Positions 1 to 7,988 of a stretch of 64,000 nucleotides of DNA are shown here, one piece after another; position 1 is the stretch's first letter; each line of letters opens with the position of its first letter. This DNA comes from Luteibacter mycovicinus (GTDB lineage: Bacteria > Pseudomonadota > Gammaproteobacteria > Xanthomonadales > Rhodanobacteraceae), in contig NZ_JQNL01000001.1 in assembly GCF_000745235.1 (NCBI RefSeq), positions 186,001 through 250,000 on the forward strand. Direction: 5' to 3'. The translations under genes and the position numbers were made by a program. The notes under the pieces are model-generated. The model was not told the DNA's origin, did no database searches, and saw only the letters and a list, made by a program, of their open reading frames with translations.

Positions 1-10
1 TCGGCTCACC

Positions 11-46
11 TAAAAACGATGGGCCCGAACTGGTCGAGCCCATCGT
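11..46 (-). terminator. Rho-independent terminator of the lipoprotein gene
   Basis: A perfect 9-bp inverted repeat (ACGATGGGC at 16-24, GCCCATCGT at 38-46) with a 13-nt loop is followed, reading leftwards, by TTTTTA (11-16). This is the expected layout for an intrinsic terminator acting on the minus-strand gene that ends at 69. Confidence 0.75.
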
Positions 47-68
47 CATCTAGTACCGGGCACCGCGC

Positions 69-407
69 TTAGAGGCAGGAAATGGCCTCTTCGCGATAGC
101 GGCCGTCATACTCGCCGCCCTTCACCTTCTGAATTTCGTACATCACCACCTGGGCACCCGCGCCGCTGGCGGTCACGTCGAGGCGCTCATGCTTGCCGTT
201 GTCGTTCGCGGTGACGCGGCCTTCGTCGTCCTTGGCGTTGCCCTTCGCGTCCTTGGTGAGTGCCTGCCACTTCGGTTCGACGCACTGCACATAGGCCGTG
301 ACATTCTTGCCCGTCTTGCTGCTGAGCTTGGGCAGGGTATCGGTCATGCCGCTGGTGGCGCAGCCGGCCAGGACAACACAGGCAGCGATCGCAAGAACGT
401 GTTTCAT
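69..407 (-). CDS. Small outer-membrane lipoprotein, unknown function
   Basis: The 112-aa product starts MKHVLAIAACVVLAGC, a type II signal peptide with a clear lipobox (LAGC, lipidated Cys16). Ala follows the Cys, so the outer membrane is the likely destination. The mature part is short, soluble and lysine-rich, with two further cysteines (in the VQCVEP segment and near the C-terminus) that could form a disulfide. I chose the Met at 407 because it begins the signal peptide directly and has a GGAA ribosome-binding site; an in-frame ATG four codons upstream is possible. A TAGAAT -10-like box lies at 435-440. I recognise no family beyond generic lipoprotein. The gene is followed by an intrinsic terminator, so it is probably monocistronic. 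Confidence 0.75.
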   Translation of the reverse strand: MKHVLAIAACVVLAGCATSGMTDTLPKLSSKTGKNVTAYVQCVEPKWQALTKDAKGNAKDDEGRVTANDNGKHERLDVTASGAGAQVVMYEIQKVKGGEYDGRYREEAISCL

Positions 408-460
408 GCTCGATTCCACGGTTAGGGTCCGGGAATTCTAGCGCGACCAGGGAGGGAGGA

Positions 461-1183
461 TCAGATCCCGGCGCGCGCGACGGTGTTGGCTTCCACTTTG
501 GCAAGCTGACCGTTGCTGCACTTCAGGTAGTGGGAAGAGGCCAGCCAGCGTTGGTCGGGGTAGTACGAAAAGACCATCTGGCCACCCTTCAGCGCGTCGA
601 TCAGCTTGTGTGCGATGGCCGTGCGAACGGCGGGACAACCCCAGCTGCGACCGATACGACCGGCGACTTTCGCCATCGCCTCATTCACATAGGCGGCGCC
701 ATGAATGACGATGGCCCGCGCGAGTGCCTGGTCGTTGACGCCGGGCTCCAGGCCCGACATGCGCAGGGAGTACCCGTTCTTCCCCATGTATGTATCCGAC
801 GTACGGAAGAGGCCGATGCTGGATGCGAGGCTCTCGGGCGCGTTGGAGAATCTGGTGGCGTTGGCGTCGCCGCTGTTCTTGCCGTGCGCGACCAGTTCCT
901 GAAACAGCAGCTTCCGATTCACCGTGTCGAACACCCAGAGGCGTGGCTGCGACGACGGCTTCGAGTAGTCGATCACCGCCAGGCGGTCCGACGGCGCCCC
1001 GCCCTGTGTCTGCGCACACTCGGCTGCCTTCACCGCGAGATCGATCACCTTCGGATCGGCGGAGGGAGCGAGATGAGCCAGAGCTTCGCCGAGGGAGTCG
1101 GCGGCGTGGGCCTGCGCGGGGAGGAAGAACAGTGCGCCAACGAGTGGCGCCGACGCCAGGAGCGTCCGAAACGATCGAATCAT
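461..1183 (-). CDS. Murein L,D-transpeptidase catalytic domain protein (YkuD_2 family)
   Basis: The 240-aa protein has a Sec signal peptide (residues 1 to about 28, ending AQAHAA) and then a single domain matching the YkuD_2 family. The catalytic block is visible: IHGAAY around His161 and GRSWGCPAV with the presumed nucleophile Cys183. Family members are periplasmic and are thought to act on peptidoglycan peptide cross-links, although YkuD_2 is less studied than classical YkuD. I chose the Met at 1183 because it precedes the signal peptide; an upstream in-frame start would add 16 residues lacking signal character. It is divergent from the YcbB-type L,D-transpeptidase at 1320, with a 136-bp shared upstream region, so the two may be co-regulated. 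Confidence 0.85.
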   Translation of the reverse strand: MIRSFRTLLASAPLVGALFFLPAQAHAADSLGEALAHLAPSADPKVIDLAVKAAECAQTQGGAPSDRLAVIDYSKPSSQPRLWVFDTVNRKLLFQELVAHGKNSGDANATRFSNAPESLASSIGLFRTSDTYMGKNGYSLRMSGLEPGVNDQALARAIVIHGAAYVNEAMAKVAGRIGRSWGCPAVRTAIAHKLIDALKGGQMVFSYYPDQRWLASSHYLKCSNGQLAKVEANTVARAGI

Positions 1184-1319
1184 GCGACCAGCCGGGTGAA
1201 GTGCGACAGGCCATCCTAACGCGCTGATCATTTATTGACCACAAAGCCGTCACATCTCTGCCATTCATATATGTGAAATGCTTAAGTAAAGCCCGCCGTT
1301 CCACCGGAAGCGATAGATA

Positions 1320-3053
1320 ATGACTATGGAAGCCAGATTTCGCAGCGCCGCGCTCATCGCGTGGTCCATCTTTCCGCTCGTCGCCGCAGCGGGCCCGCAG
1401 GTGCATCCGACGACAGCGGCATCGGCCGCGTCACCGCCTCCCATCGTCGCGCCCGACCCCGCGACGGCGGCGTCCACCCCTGCCCCGCCAGCCATCGACG
1501 ATCCCGTCGCCCAGGCCCTTTACGCGCGCATCCAGCAGATGGCGCCGATCCAGGGCAGCCCGATTTCACGGCAGGACGCCGCGCTTGGTAAGGCGCTCGC
1601 CGACTTCTACATGCAGCGCCACTACACCGCGGCATGGACGGACGACAGCAATGTCCAGCAACTGCTCGGGGGCCTCGCCTCGGTCGACGCCGACGGGCTT
1701 CTTCCCGAGGATTACCACCTCAGCGAGCTGAAGGCGCTTGCCGAATCCCCCGACCGCGCCAGCGCCACGCCCGAACAGAAGGCCGATTTCGACATGGCCG
1801 CGAGCAGCGCTTACATCACGGCACTCGTGCAGCTGGCCCGCGGCAAGGTCGACCCCGTCCGGCTCGATCCGACCTGGAACTTCGATGCCGCCGCCATCGA
1901 TCCCCAACAGGGTATGTCCATGCTGCAGACATCGGTCGATGAGCGCAGCGTCGACCAGGCGTTCGCCATGGCGAGGCCGCAAAACCCGCTCTACGCCAAA
2001 TTACGCGATGCACTGGCGCAGCTGCGAACCACCGCCGCGCAGGGAGGATGGCCCAGCGTCCCCGAAGGCCCCACGCTCAAGCCCGGCATGAAGGACGCCC
2101 GCGTCGAAGCCTTGCGCGCTCGCATGGTGGCTGGTGGCTACCTCGACCCGACGCTCGCTCACGGACACCACTTCGACAACGCGTTGGCGGACGCGGTCAA
2201 ACGCTTTCAGGCCGACCAGTATCTCGACGCCGATGGCAGCGTGGGCGCCGGCACGCTGGCCTCACTCAACATCCCCGTCCAGGAACGTATCGGCCAGGTC
2301 CGCGCCAATCTCGAGCGCGCACGCTGGCTGCTGCATTCGCTGCAGGGTACGTTTGTCGTCGTCGATGTGGCCGGCTACAAGATCAGCTTCTACCGTGACG
2401 GAAATCCCGTATGGAAGTCGCGTGTGCAGGTCGGCAAGCCCTATCGAAGCACGCCGATCTTCCGGTCGCAGATCACCTACGTCACGTTCAACCCGACGTG
2501 GACCGTGCCGCCGACGATCCTGAAGAACGACGTGCTTCCCAAGATCCGCAGCAATCCGTCGTACCTCGCCAACAACCGCATCCGGGTACTCGACAGCGGC
2601 GGCAATGTGGTGGCGGCATCCAGCGTCAACTGGGCCAATCCGCGCGGGATCACACTGCGGCAGGACGCGGGCCCGGGCAACTCGCTGGGACAGGTGGTGA
2701 TCCGGTTCCCGAACTCCTTCGCGGTGTACCTGCACGACACGCCGCACCAGGAGCTGTTCTCCAAGGCCAAGCGCGACACGAGTTCCGGCTGCATCCGCGT
2801 CGAGCATCCTCTCGACCTGGTCGAGCTGCTGTTCAACGATCCGGACAAGTTCAGCCGTCAGGCGATCGATGAGCGCATCGCGACGAAGAAGACACAGAAC
2901 GTCACCTTGCCCACCGCGGTGCCCGTGCTGCTCGCCTATTGGACGGTGGACATCGCCGACGACGGTAAGCTCAGCTACAAGCCCGACATCTACGATCGCG
3001 ACGGGCCGCTGGTCGCCGCACTGGACAAGCCGCAACCGCTACGTGCGCCCTGA
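1320..3053 (+). CDS. L,D-transpeptidase, YcbB/LdtD type, with peptidoglycan-binding domain
   Basis: The 577-aa exported protein has an N-terminal signal peptide (about 1-25), a Pro/Ala-rich linker, an N-terminal scaffold region (about 60-250), a peptidoglycan_binding_1 repeat (about 265-320) and a C-terminal YkuD catalytic domain. The domain ends in the active-site block HDTP ... SSGCIRVEHP, with catalytic Cys near residue 491. This layout is that of YcbB/LdtD, which makes 3-3 cross-links in the periplasm and supports beta-lactam bypass and outer-membrane stress survival. The GGAAG at 1306-1310 supports the start at 1320; a second ATG at 1326 is possible. Its divergent partner is another transpeptidase family, suggesting a small cell-wall remodelling pair. 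Confidence 0.9.
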   Translation: MTMEARFRSAALIAWSIFPLVAAAGPQVHPTTAASAASPPPIVAPDPATAASTPAPPAIDDPVAQALYARIQQMAPIQGSPISRQDAALGKALADFYMQRHYTAAWTDDSNVQQLLGGLASVDADGLLPEDYHLSELKALAESPDRASATPEQKADFDMAASSAYITALVQLARGKVDPVRLDPTWNFDAAAIDPQQGMSMLQTSVDERSVDQAFAMARPQNPLYAKLRDALAQLRTTAAQGGWPSVPEGPTLKPGMKDARVEALRARMVAGGYLDPTLAHGHHFDNALADAVKRFQADQYLDADGSVGAGTLASLNIPVQERIGQVRANLERARWLLHSLQGTFVVVDVAGYKISFYRDGNPVWKSRVQVGKPYRSTPIFRSQITYVTFNPTWTVPPTILKNDVLPKIRSNPSYLANNRIRVLDSGGNVVAASSVNWANPRGITLRQDAGPGNSLGQVVIRFPNSFAVYLHDTPHQELFSKAKRDTSSGCIRVEHPLDLVELLFNDPDKFSRQAIDERIATKKTQNVTLPTAVPVLLAYWTVDIADDGKLSYKPDIYDRDGPLVAALDKPQPLRAP

Positions 3054-3156
3054 GCCGGGAGTGCATCCGCATCGTGTCGGACCGGAACGCGCCTGACAGA
3101 TATCGGTAAGGCATCCGGGGCCGTTTGCCGCACGGCGCAAGCAAGGGTCCCGGTCG

Positions 3157-3169
3157 TATACTGTGTGGA
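3157..3169 (+). promoter_or_regulatory. -10 box (TATACT) placed for a leaderless mRNA
   Basis: TATACT at 3157-3162 is a 5/6 match to the sigma-70 -10 element. The usual start point, seven bases after it, is 3169, the A of the dioxygenase ATG. There is no Shine-Dalgarno sequence before this ATG. The -35 region is weak. Confidence 0.45.
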
Positions 3170-3900
3170 TGAACCCCTCTCCCACCGCGACCGAGACGAC
3201 CTTACACGACCAGGTTCGGGATGACGGCTTCGCCTTCGTCCAGGGAGACGACATGCGGGAGCTGGTGTCGAATATCGCACCGCTCGCGGACTGGGACACC
3301 TTTCGTGCCAGCTGGAACGCCCTGGAGCCCGACACCTATCTGGCAGCGACAGGACGGTTTCGCCGTCGTCGCCACGCCGTCTATGCCGCCTCTCGCTTCG
3401 GTCATGTCGAGCAGCGCCCGCATCAGGCGCATTTCCAGACGCTGGCTTACAACACGTTGCAGGGCGACATCGCCCGCTGGTTCGAGCCGGTGCTTCCTGA
3501 GATCGCCGGGGGAGCGACGCTGCGTGCGATCCTCGAATTCTGCCGCGACTTCTTCGGTGGATTGTCGCCGGAGATCGAGCAGTGGCACGTCGAAGTCCAT
3601 CAGTTTCGCATCGAAGCCACGGCCGGCGCCGCCGGTGAACCGACTCCCGAAGGCAGCCATCGCGATGGCGTCGACTATGTCCTGGTTCTGCTGGTCGACC
3701 GCGAAAACATCGCCCGCGGCACGACGACCATCCACGCACCCGACGGCACGTCGCTGGGCGAGTTCACTCTCGCCCGCCCGCTGGATGCCGCGTTGATCCA
3801 CGACCCCAGAGTGTTTCACGGCGTGACGCCGGTAACGCCGCTGGATCCGGGTCAGGCATCGCATCGCGATGTGCTGGTCGTGACATTTCGCGCCGCCTGA
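3169..3900 (+). CDS. 2OG-Fe(II) dioxygenase family protein (amino-acid hydroxylase type)
   Basis: The 243-aa cytosolic protein matches the 2OG-Fe_Oxy_2 family that includes bacterial free amino-acid hydroxylases such as isoleucine dioxygenase. The iron site is visible: HRD in EGSHRDGVDY, and the distal His in DPRVFHGVTP. HRDVLVVTFR carries the Arg expected to bind 2-oxoglutarate. The reaction would be hydroxylation of a small substrate, probably an amino acid, with release of succinate and CO2; the substrate cannot be read from the sequence. The ATG at 3169 lacks a ribosome-binding site but fits a leaderless transcript; a GTG two codons upstream is the alternative. No operon partner is apparent. 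Confidence 0.8.
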   Translation: MNPSPTATETTLHDQVRDDGFAFVQGDDMRELVSNIAPLADWDTFRASWNALEPDTYLAATGRFRRRRHAVYAASRFGHVEQRPHQAHFQTLAYNTLQGDIARWFEPVLPEIAGGATLRAILEFCRDFFGGLSPEIEQWHVEVHQFRIEATAGAAGEPTPEGSHRDGVDYVLVLLVDRENIARGTTTIHAPDGTSLGEFTLARPLDAALIHDPRVFHGVTPVTPLDPGQASHRDVLVVTFRAA

Positions 3901-4004
3901 TTCATCCACCGTTAGCCTGAGCGAAACTCCCGTCGCGCGGATTGCACCGCCGGTTCACGGCGTCTGCCGCGTACTGCGCCCTCCCCCGCGACGGAGTTGA
4001 CGCC

Positions 4005-4373
4005 GTGACCTTTCGTATCGCCCCGCTTCTCGCCTTCGCCGCCCTGATCAGCGCACCCGCGTTCGCCCAGGACACCTCGAAGGTCGACAACACGCAGATC
4101 AATCAGCGCGACCGCCATACCGAGCATGCGACCCCGTTCGATCAGTCGAACGACCCTGCCGACATCAAGCTGGCGGCCAGCGTGCGCGCCGCCATTGTCG
4201 CCGATGACGGTCTTTCCAGCGCCGCCCACAACCTCAAGCTGATAGCCGCCAAGGGCGTGGTCACCCTTCGCGGCCCCGTCAAGGACGCCGCCGAGAAAGC
4301 GCGGGTCGAAAGCATCGTGCATTCCGTGGCCGGCGTGAGCCAGGTCGAAAACCAGCTCGATATCAAGCACTGA
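4005..4373 (+). CDS. Periplasmic BON-domain protein (OsmY-like)
   Basis: A GTG start at 4005, with GGAG eight bases upstream, gives a 122-aa protein. It has a Sec signal peptide (VTFRIAPLLAFAALISAPAFA) and one BON domain (about residues 50-121) with the typical core VTLRGPV and a C-terminal QVENQLDIK. BON domains bind phospholipid or other envelope components, and OsmY-type proteins protect the periplasm during osmotic and stationary stress. The gene is 14 bp upstream of a glycine-rich membrane stress protein and probably co-transcribed with it. An ATG further upstream (3942) would place 21 unlikely residues before the signal peptide. Confidence 0.8.
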   Translation: MTFRIAPLLAFAALISAPAFAQDTSKVDNTQINQRDRHTEHATPFDQSNDPADIKLAASVRAAIVADDGLSSAAHNLKLIAAKGVVTLRGPVKDAAEKARVESIVHSVAGVSQVENQLDIKH

Positions 4374-4387
4374 AAGCGAGGACCGTC

Positions 4388-4909
4388 ATGAAAGCATCTG
4401 TCTACTGCACCACCCGTACCGTCGAGCAGGCCGAGCACATCGTGCTGGAACTGAAGCAGGCGGGCTTCACGAGCGACGACATTTCGGCGCTCCTGCCCGA
4501 CCGCCGTGGCACCCGTGACTTCGCACACGAGCACCACACCAAGGCGCCCGAAGGCGCCACGACGGGTGGCGTCCTCGGCCTGGGTCTGGGCGCAGGCATG
4601 GGCTGGCTTGCCGGCGTTGGCGCGCTCGCCATCCCCGGCGTGGGCCCGTTCATCGCGGCCGGACCGATCATGGCCGCCCTGGGCGGCGCCGCTGTGGGCA
4701 CGGCCACCGGCGGCATCCTGGGTGCGCTGGTGGGCATGGGCATCCCGGAATTCGAGGCCAAACGCTACGACGCGAAAGTTCGCGAAGGCAGCATTCTCAT
4801 TTCGGTGCACACCGAAAGCGGTCGCCAGCGCGACGTGGCCAAGGATGTCTTCAAGCGAAACAACGCGGACGACATTTCCACCGGCTCGGAAGCCACCGCG
4901 CCGACGTGA
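4388..4909 (+). CDS. Glycine-rich membrane protein, DUF3341/general-stress-17M-like
   Basis: The 173-aa protein has an N-terminal alpha/beta ferredoxin-like fold (residues 1-45, MKASVYCTTRTVEQAEHIV), then the segment DFAHEHHTKAPEGATTGG, which I recognise from proteobacterial proteins annotated as DUF3341 or YflT-like. Next come two glycine/alanine-rich hydrophobic hairpins (about 60-120, with GVGPFIAAGPIMAALGGA) and a C-terminal IPEFEAKRYDAKVREG element. Relatives are general-stress or salt-stress proteins often found next to BON-domain genes, as here. The biochemical role is unknown. A perfect 11-bp hairpin lies seven bases after the stop. Confidence 0.65.
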   Translation: MKASVYCTTRTVEQAEHIVLELKQAGFTSDDISALLPDRRGTRDFAHEHHTKAPEGATTGGVLGLGLGAGMGWLAGVGALAIPGVGPFIAAGPIMAALGGAAVGTATGGILGALVGMGIPEFEAKRYDAKVREGSILISVHTESGRQRDVAKDVFKRNNADDISTGSEATAPT

Positions 4910-4915
4910 TGCAAT

Positions 4916-4942
4916 GGACGGCACCGGCAAACGGTGCCGTCC
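4916..4942 (+). terminator. Strong hairpin after the BON/stress-protein operon
   Basis: GGACGGCACCG (4916-4926) and CGGTGCCGTCC (4932-4942) form a perfect 11-bp stem with a GCAAA loop. There is no U-tract after it, so it may act as a transcript-stabilising 3' hairpin or a weak terminator. Confidence 0.55.
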
Positions 4943-5064
4943 GCCCCTACCGATATGGGGGCTCAAGACGACGCCCCTGATCGAAGTATTGCCCGATCCG
5001 GGGCAATCCGTCTCAGGCCGGAATGGGATCGTCGTGGCACAATGGGCCGACCCACGATCGAAGC

Positions 5065-5412
5065 ATGACCATGAACTCGTCCGGCAAATATGACTTCAAG
5101 CAGTTCCAGGACGAACTGGCCGCCCTCGACCGATTATCCGGCAATGCGACGACGAAGCCGGTCGTCGCGCCGGAGCCGGTAGTGCCTGAGCCGGTGGCGC
5201 CAAAGCGCCGCGGCCGGCCCCCCAAGGTCGATCCCCTCGCGCCCGCCAGGGCGGAATTCGAGGCGCTGCGGCTTCGTTACCAGCTCAGTGTGGCTGACGT
5301 GGTGGCATGGTTTCCGCCTGAGGAGGGCATCGCGTACCTCCAGGGCCTGATCGCCAGCGCGGAACCGAAGCCGCGCAAGCCGCGCTCCAAGAAACCGTCC
5401 GTCGACGAATGA
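5065..5412 (+). CDS. AT-hook-containing small basic protein, possible nucleoid/DNA-binding protein
   Basis: The 115-aa protein begins MTMNSSGKYDFKQFQDELAA. It has a Pro/Val/Glu-rich linker (about 31-46), then a textbook AT-hook core KRRGRPPK (residues 47-54), an alpha-helical region and a basic C-terminus (PRKPRSKKP). The AT-hook binds the minor groove of AT-rich DNA, so a nucleoid or regulatory role is plausible. In part it resembles H-NS-like proteins of Xanthomonadales, which carry a similar glycine-arginine-proline motif, but I do not see the usual H-NS coiled coil. Its stop overlaps the start of the bestrophin gene (ATGA), so the two are translationally coupled. Confidence 0.6.
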   Translation: MTMNSSGKYDFKQFQDELAALDRLSGNATTKPVVAPEPVVPEPVAPKRRGRPPKVDPLAPARAEFEALRLRYQLSVADVVAWFPPEEGIAYLQGLIASAEPKPRKPRSKKPSVDE

Positions 5413-6296
5413 CCCGCACCCGCACGCCCAGCCTGCGCTCGCTGCTTTTCTCCCTGAGTGGCGTGCACGGGTCGATCGTGCCCATGATCTGGCGTCGCGT
5501 CCTCTACACCGTGCTTCTGTCGCTGATCGTGGTCCTGCTGGACCATCGCCTCTTCGCGCTCAAGGCCGGTCTCAACGCGGCACCGCTGACCCTCATGGGT
5601 CTCACGCTCGCCATCTTTCTCGGCTTCCGCAACACGGTGGCCTATCAGCGATGGTGGGAGGCCCGCACGCTCTGGGGCGAAATGATCATCGCCATGCGTA
5701 ACCTGGCCCGCCAGCGTGTGGCATTTCTGCCGGGCATCGAAGCAGCGGACTCGCGCCGGCTTACGTATCACCTGATTGCCTATGCGCATACGCTGCGTCA
5801 TCACCTGCGCGGCAGCGACCCCGCCACCGAGCTCGGGCGCTGGCTCGACCCGGCATCCTGCGAGGCCGTCCTCGCCATGCCCAATCGCCCGTCCGCCTTG
5901 TTGGCGCGCACCGGGGCCGCCTACGCGGAGATCGCCCGGGCGCTTCGCGTCGAACCCATCCTGCTGGCCGCGATCGACGCCGAACTCGGCAAGCTGTCGC
6001 ATGTACTGGGCGGCTGCGAACGCATACAGGGCACACCCATCCCGTTCGCGTACATCCTGCTGCTGCATCGGACGGTACACATCTACTGCTTCCTGCTGCC
6101 GTTCTGTCTGGTCGGCCTGATGGGCTGGTTCACGCCTCTGGTCGTGGGTGTGCTGGCGTATACCTTCTTTGGCCTGGATGCGCTCGGCGACCAGATTGAA
6201 GATCCTTTCGGCACGCTGCCGAACGATCTGCCACTGGAGGCTTACAGCACCACGATCGAAAACGATCTGCTCGCCTTGCAGGCCTCTCCCGCCTAG
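5409..6296 (+). CDS. Bestrophin family (UPF0187/YneE-like) membrane channel protein
   Basis: The 295-aa integral membrane protein matches the bacterial bestrophin family. It has an N-terminal amphipathic segment, a first transmembrane pair (about 32-70), the conserved FRNTVAYQRWWEAR signature, and the C-terminal pair before the FFGLDALGDQIEDPFG motif. Bacterial homologues form pentameric anion or cation channels in the inner membrane; their physiological ion is uncertain. It overlaps the AT-hook gene by 4 bp upstream. Its TAG stop overlaps the stop of the convergent phosphate transporter within the tetranucleotide CTAG (6293-6296), leaving no room for a terminator between them. Confidence 0.85.
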   Translation: MTRTRTPSLRSLLFSLSGVHGSIVPMIWRRVLYTVLLSLIVVLLDHRLFALKAGLNAAPLTLMGLTLAIFLGFRNTVAYQRWWEARTLWGEMIIAMRNLARQRVAFLPGIEAADSRRLTYHLIAYAHTLRHHLRGSDPATELGRWLDPASCEAVLAMPNRPSALLARTGAAYAEIARALRVEPILLAAIDAELGKLSHVLGGCERIQGTPIPFAYILLLHRTVHIYCFLLPFCLVGLMGWFTPLVVGVLAYTFFGLDALGDQIEDPFGTLPNDLPLEAYSTTIENDLLALQASPA

Positions 6297-7879
6297 AAGA
6301 CGTGACGCAAAAGCCAGAACAATCCCGCGGCCAGGGCGATGGATACCGGCAAGGTCAGCACCCACGCCATCAGCATGCTGCGCACCGTGCTCCACTGCAG
6401 ACCCGAGCCGTTCGCGACCATCGAGCCGGCCACGCCCGAGGAGAGCACATGGGTCGTGCTCACCGGCAATCCGAAGCGATCGGCGGCACCGATCGTGAGC
6501 ATGGCGACCACCTCCGCGGACGCGCCCTGCGCATAGGTCAGGTGCTGCTTGCCGATGCGCTCACCCACGGTGCGCACGATGCGCCGCCAGCCGACCATCG
6601 TGCCAAGGCCCAGCGCGATGGCGACGGCGACCTTGACCCAGGGCGGAATGAACTTGGTCGATTTGTCCAGTAAGCCGTGGTAGTTGCCGAGGATGGCGCT
6701 GTCCTCCGCACGGAACGCGGGTTTCTTGTCCTTTTCCATCAGGCGCAGCGCTTCCGAACTCAGGTACATGTTGTTGCGAACGTTGTTGACTTCATGTTCC
6801 GGCACGTCGGCCAGCGTGGGCCGGTTGGCGACCTGCGCGCCGATGCTGTCCGTGAGCTGAACCAGGGCGGCCATCGTCGTCGGCGTCGCCTCGCGCGACT
6901 GGATGTAGTGCTCGATCTCGCTGCGTGCCGATGTTACCGGCGCCGCACCCTGCGCGTACTTCTGCAGTGTCTCACTCGCATGGTGGGCGACCGAGACGAA
7001 GCTCTGCGTCTCATCCTGTGTCACCGCCCGGTTCAGTGCATATGCGCTCGGCACGGTACCGATGAGGATCAGCATGATGAGGCCCATGCCCTTCTGGCCG
7101 TCATTGGAGCCATGCGCGAATGACACGCCGGTACACGTCAGAATCAGCAGACTGCGTACCCAGAACGGCGGCGGTTTGTCGCCATGCGGTTCGGCGTACA
7201 ACTCGGGTGCCTTGACGAACTTCTTCAGCAGCATCAGCAGGGCGAAAGCGAGACCGAAGCCGATCAGCGGCGAGAACAACAAGGCCTTGCCGACGCTCAG
7301 TGCCTGACTCCAGTCGACGGCGGCATTCGCATTACCGGGATTCATCATCTGGTTCATCAGGCCCACGCCGATGATCGAGCCGATCAGCGTGTGCGAACTC
7401 GACGATGGCAGCCCGAGATACCACGTGCCCAGATTCCAGACGATCGATGCGAGCAGCAAGGCGAACACCATCGCGAAACCGGTCCCGCTGCCTACGTTGA
7501 GCACGAGTCCGATCGGTAGCAACTGCAACACGGCATAGGCCACCGCACCACTCGAGATCAGGACGCCCACGAAGTTCCAGCCACCGGACCAGACCACGGC
7601 GAAGGTAGCCGGCAACGACCGCGTGTAGATAACCGTCGCCACCGCATTGGCGGTGTCATGAAACCCGTTGACGAATTCGAAGCCCAGCGCGATCAACAGC
7701 GCGATGCCGAGCAGGACGTATTCGAATACCGGGCTGGTAGGCGCGACATGAAGGTCGTGGCCGAGCTGCATCGCAACGTAAACGGTTGCAACGAGCAATA
7801 CCAGCGTAAAGATTCCCAGGCTGAGCAAGCGGGTTCGTGGCGACCCCGCGGCCTGTTCGGTCAGGACGGTACTGTTCAT
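6293..7879 (-). CDS. pit: Inorganic phosphate transporter, PiT family
   Basis: The 528-aa inner-membrane protein has two PiT signature repeats: GFHDTANAVA near the N-terminus and FAHGSNDGQKGMG in the middle. About ten hydrophobic segments flank a long hydrophilic central loop (about 290-410). PiT carriers import metal-phosphate complexes using the proton gradient. I chose the Met at 7879 because GGAGG lies directly upstream and the first membrane segment follows within 20 residues; upstream extension reads through non-conserved sequence. It is divergent from a CHAD-domain (polyphosphate-binding) gene, which suggests a phosphate/polyphosphate theme. A perfect TGACAC-ATAG-GTGTCA palindrome lies 44 bp upstream of the start. 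Confidence 0.92.
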   Translation of the reverse strand: MNSTVLTEQAAGSPRTRLLSLGIFTLVLLVATVYVAMQLGHDLHVAPTSPVFEYVLLGIALLIALGFEFVNGFHDTANAVATVIYTRSLPATFAVVWSGGWNFVGVLISSGAVAYAVLQLLPIGLVLNVGSGTGFAMVFALLLASIVWNLGTWYLGLPSSSSHTLIGSIIGVGLMNQMMNPGNANAAVDWSQALSVGKALLFSPLIGFGLAFALLMLLKKFVKAPELYAEPHGDKPPPFWVRSLLILTCTGVSFAHGSNDGQKGMGLIMLILIGTVPSAYALNRAVTQDETQSFVSVAHHASETLQKYAQGAAPVTSARSEIEHYIQSREATPTTMAALVQLTDSIGAQVANRPTLADVPEHEVNNVRNNMYLSSEALRLMEKDKKPAFRAEDSAILGNYHGLLDKSTKFIPPWVKVAVAIALGLGTMVGWRRIVRTVGERIGKQHLTYAQGASAEVVAMLTIGAADRFGLPVSTTHVLSSGVAGSMVANGSGLQWSTVRSMLMAWVLTLPVSIALAAGLFWLLRHVF

Positions 7880-7922
7880 GGCTCGCCTCCGGTCTTGGTC
7901 GCCCAGAGGTAGCAAGCGCGTA

Positions 7923-7938
7923 TGACACATAGGTGTCA
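7923..7938. promoter_or_regulatory. Perfect 6-4-6 palindrome between pit and the CHAD gene
   Basis: TGACAC (7923-7928), ATAG, GTGTCA (7933-7938) is an exact inverted repeat in the 108-bp divergent region. It is not a PhoB direct-repeat box. Position suggests an operator serving either gene; the regulator is unknown. Confidence 0.4.
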
Positions 7939-7972
7939 GTCGCACCGGCGCGGTGTGAAGATGGTTTAAGCA

Positions 7973-7988
7973 TGGTACTAATGCGTCA
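7973..7988 (+). promoter_or_regulatory. Extended -10 (TGG-TACTAA) for a leaderless CHAD mRNA
   Basis: TGG at 7973-7975 followed by TACTAA (7976-7981) is an extended -10 element. The start point expected seven bases on is 7988, the A of the CHAD-gene ATG. No ribosome-binding site precedes that ATG. Confidence 0.45.

Noticed and set aside
1250..1276. Inverted TCACAT (1250-1255) and ATGTGA (1271-1276) between the two L,D-transpeptidases
   Set aside because: The half-sites face outwards with a 15-bp spacing, not the TGTGA-N6-TCACA of a Clp/CRP site.
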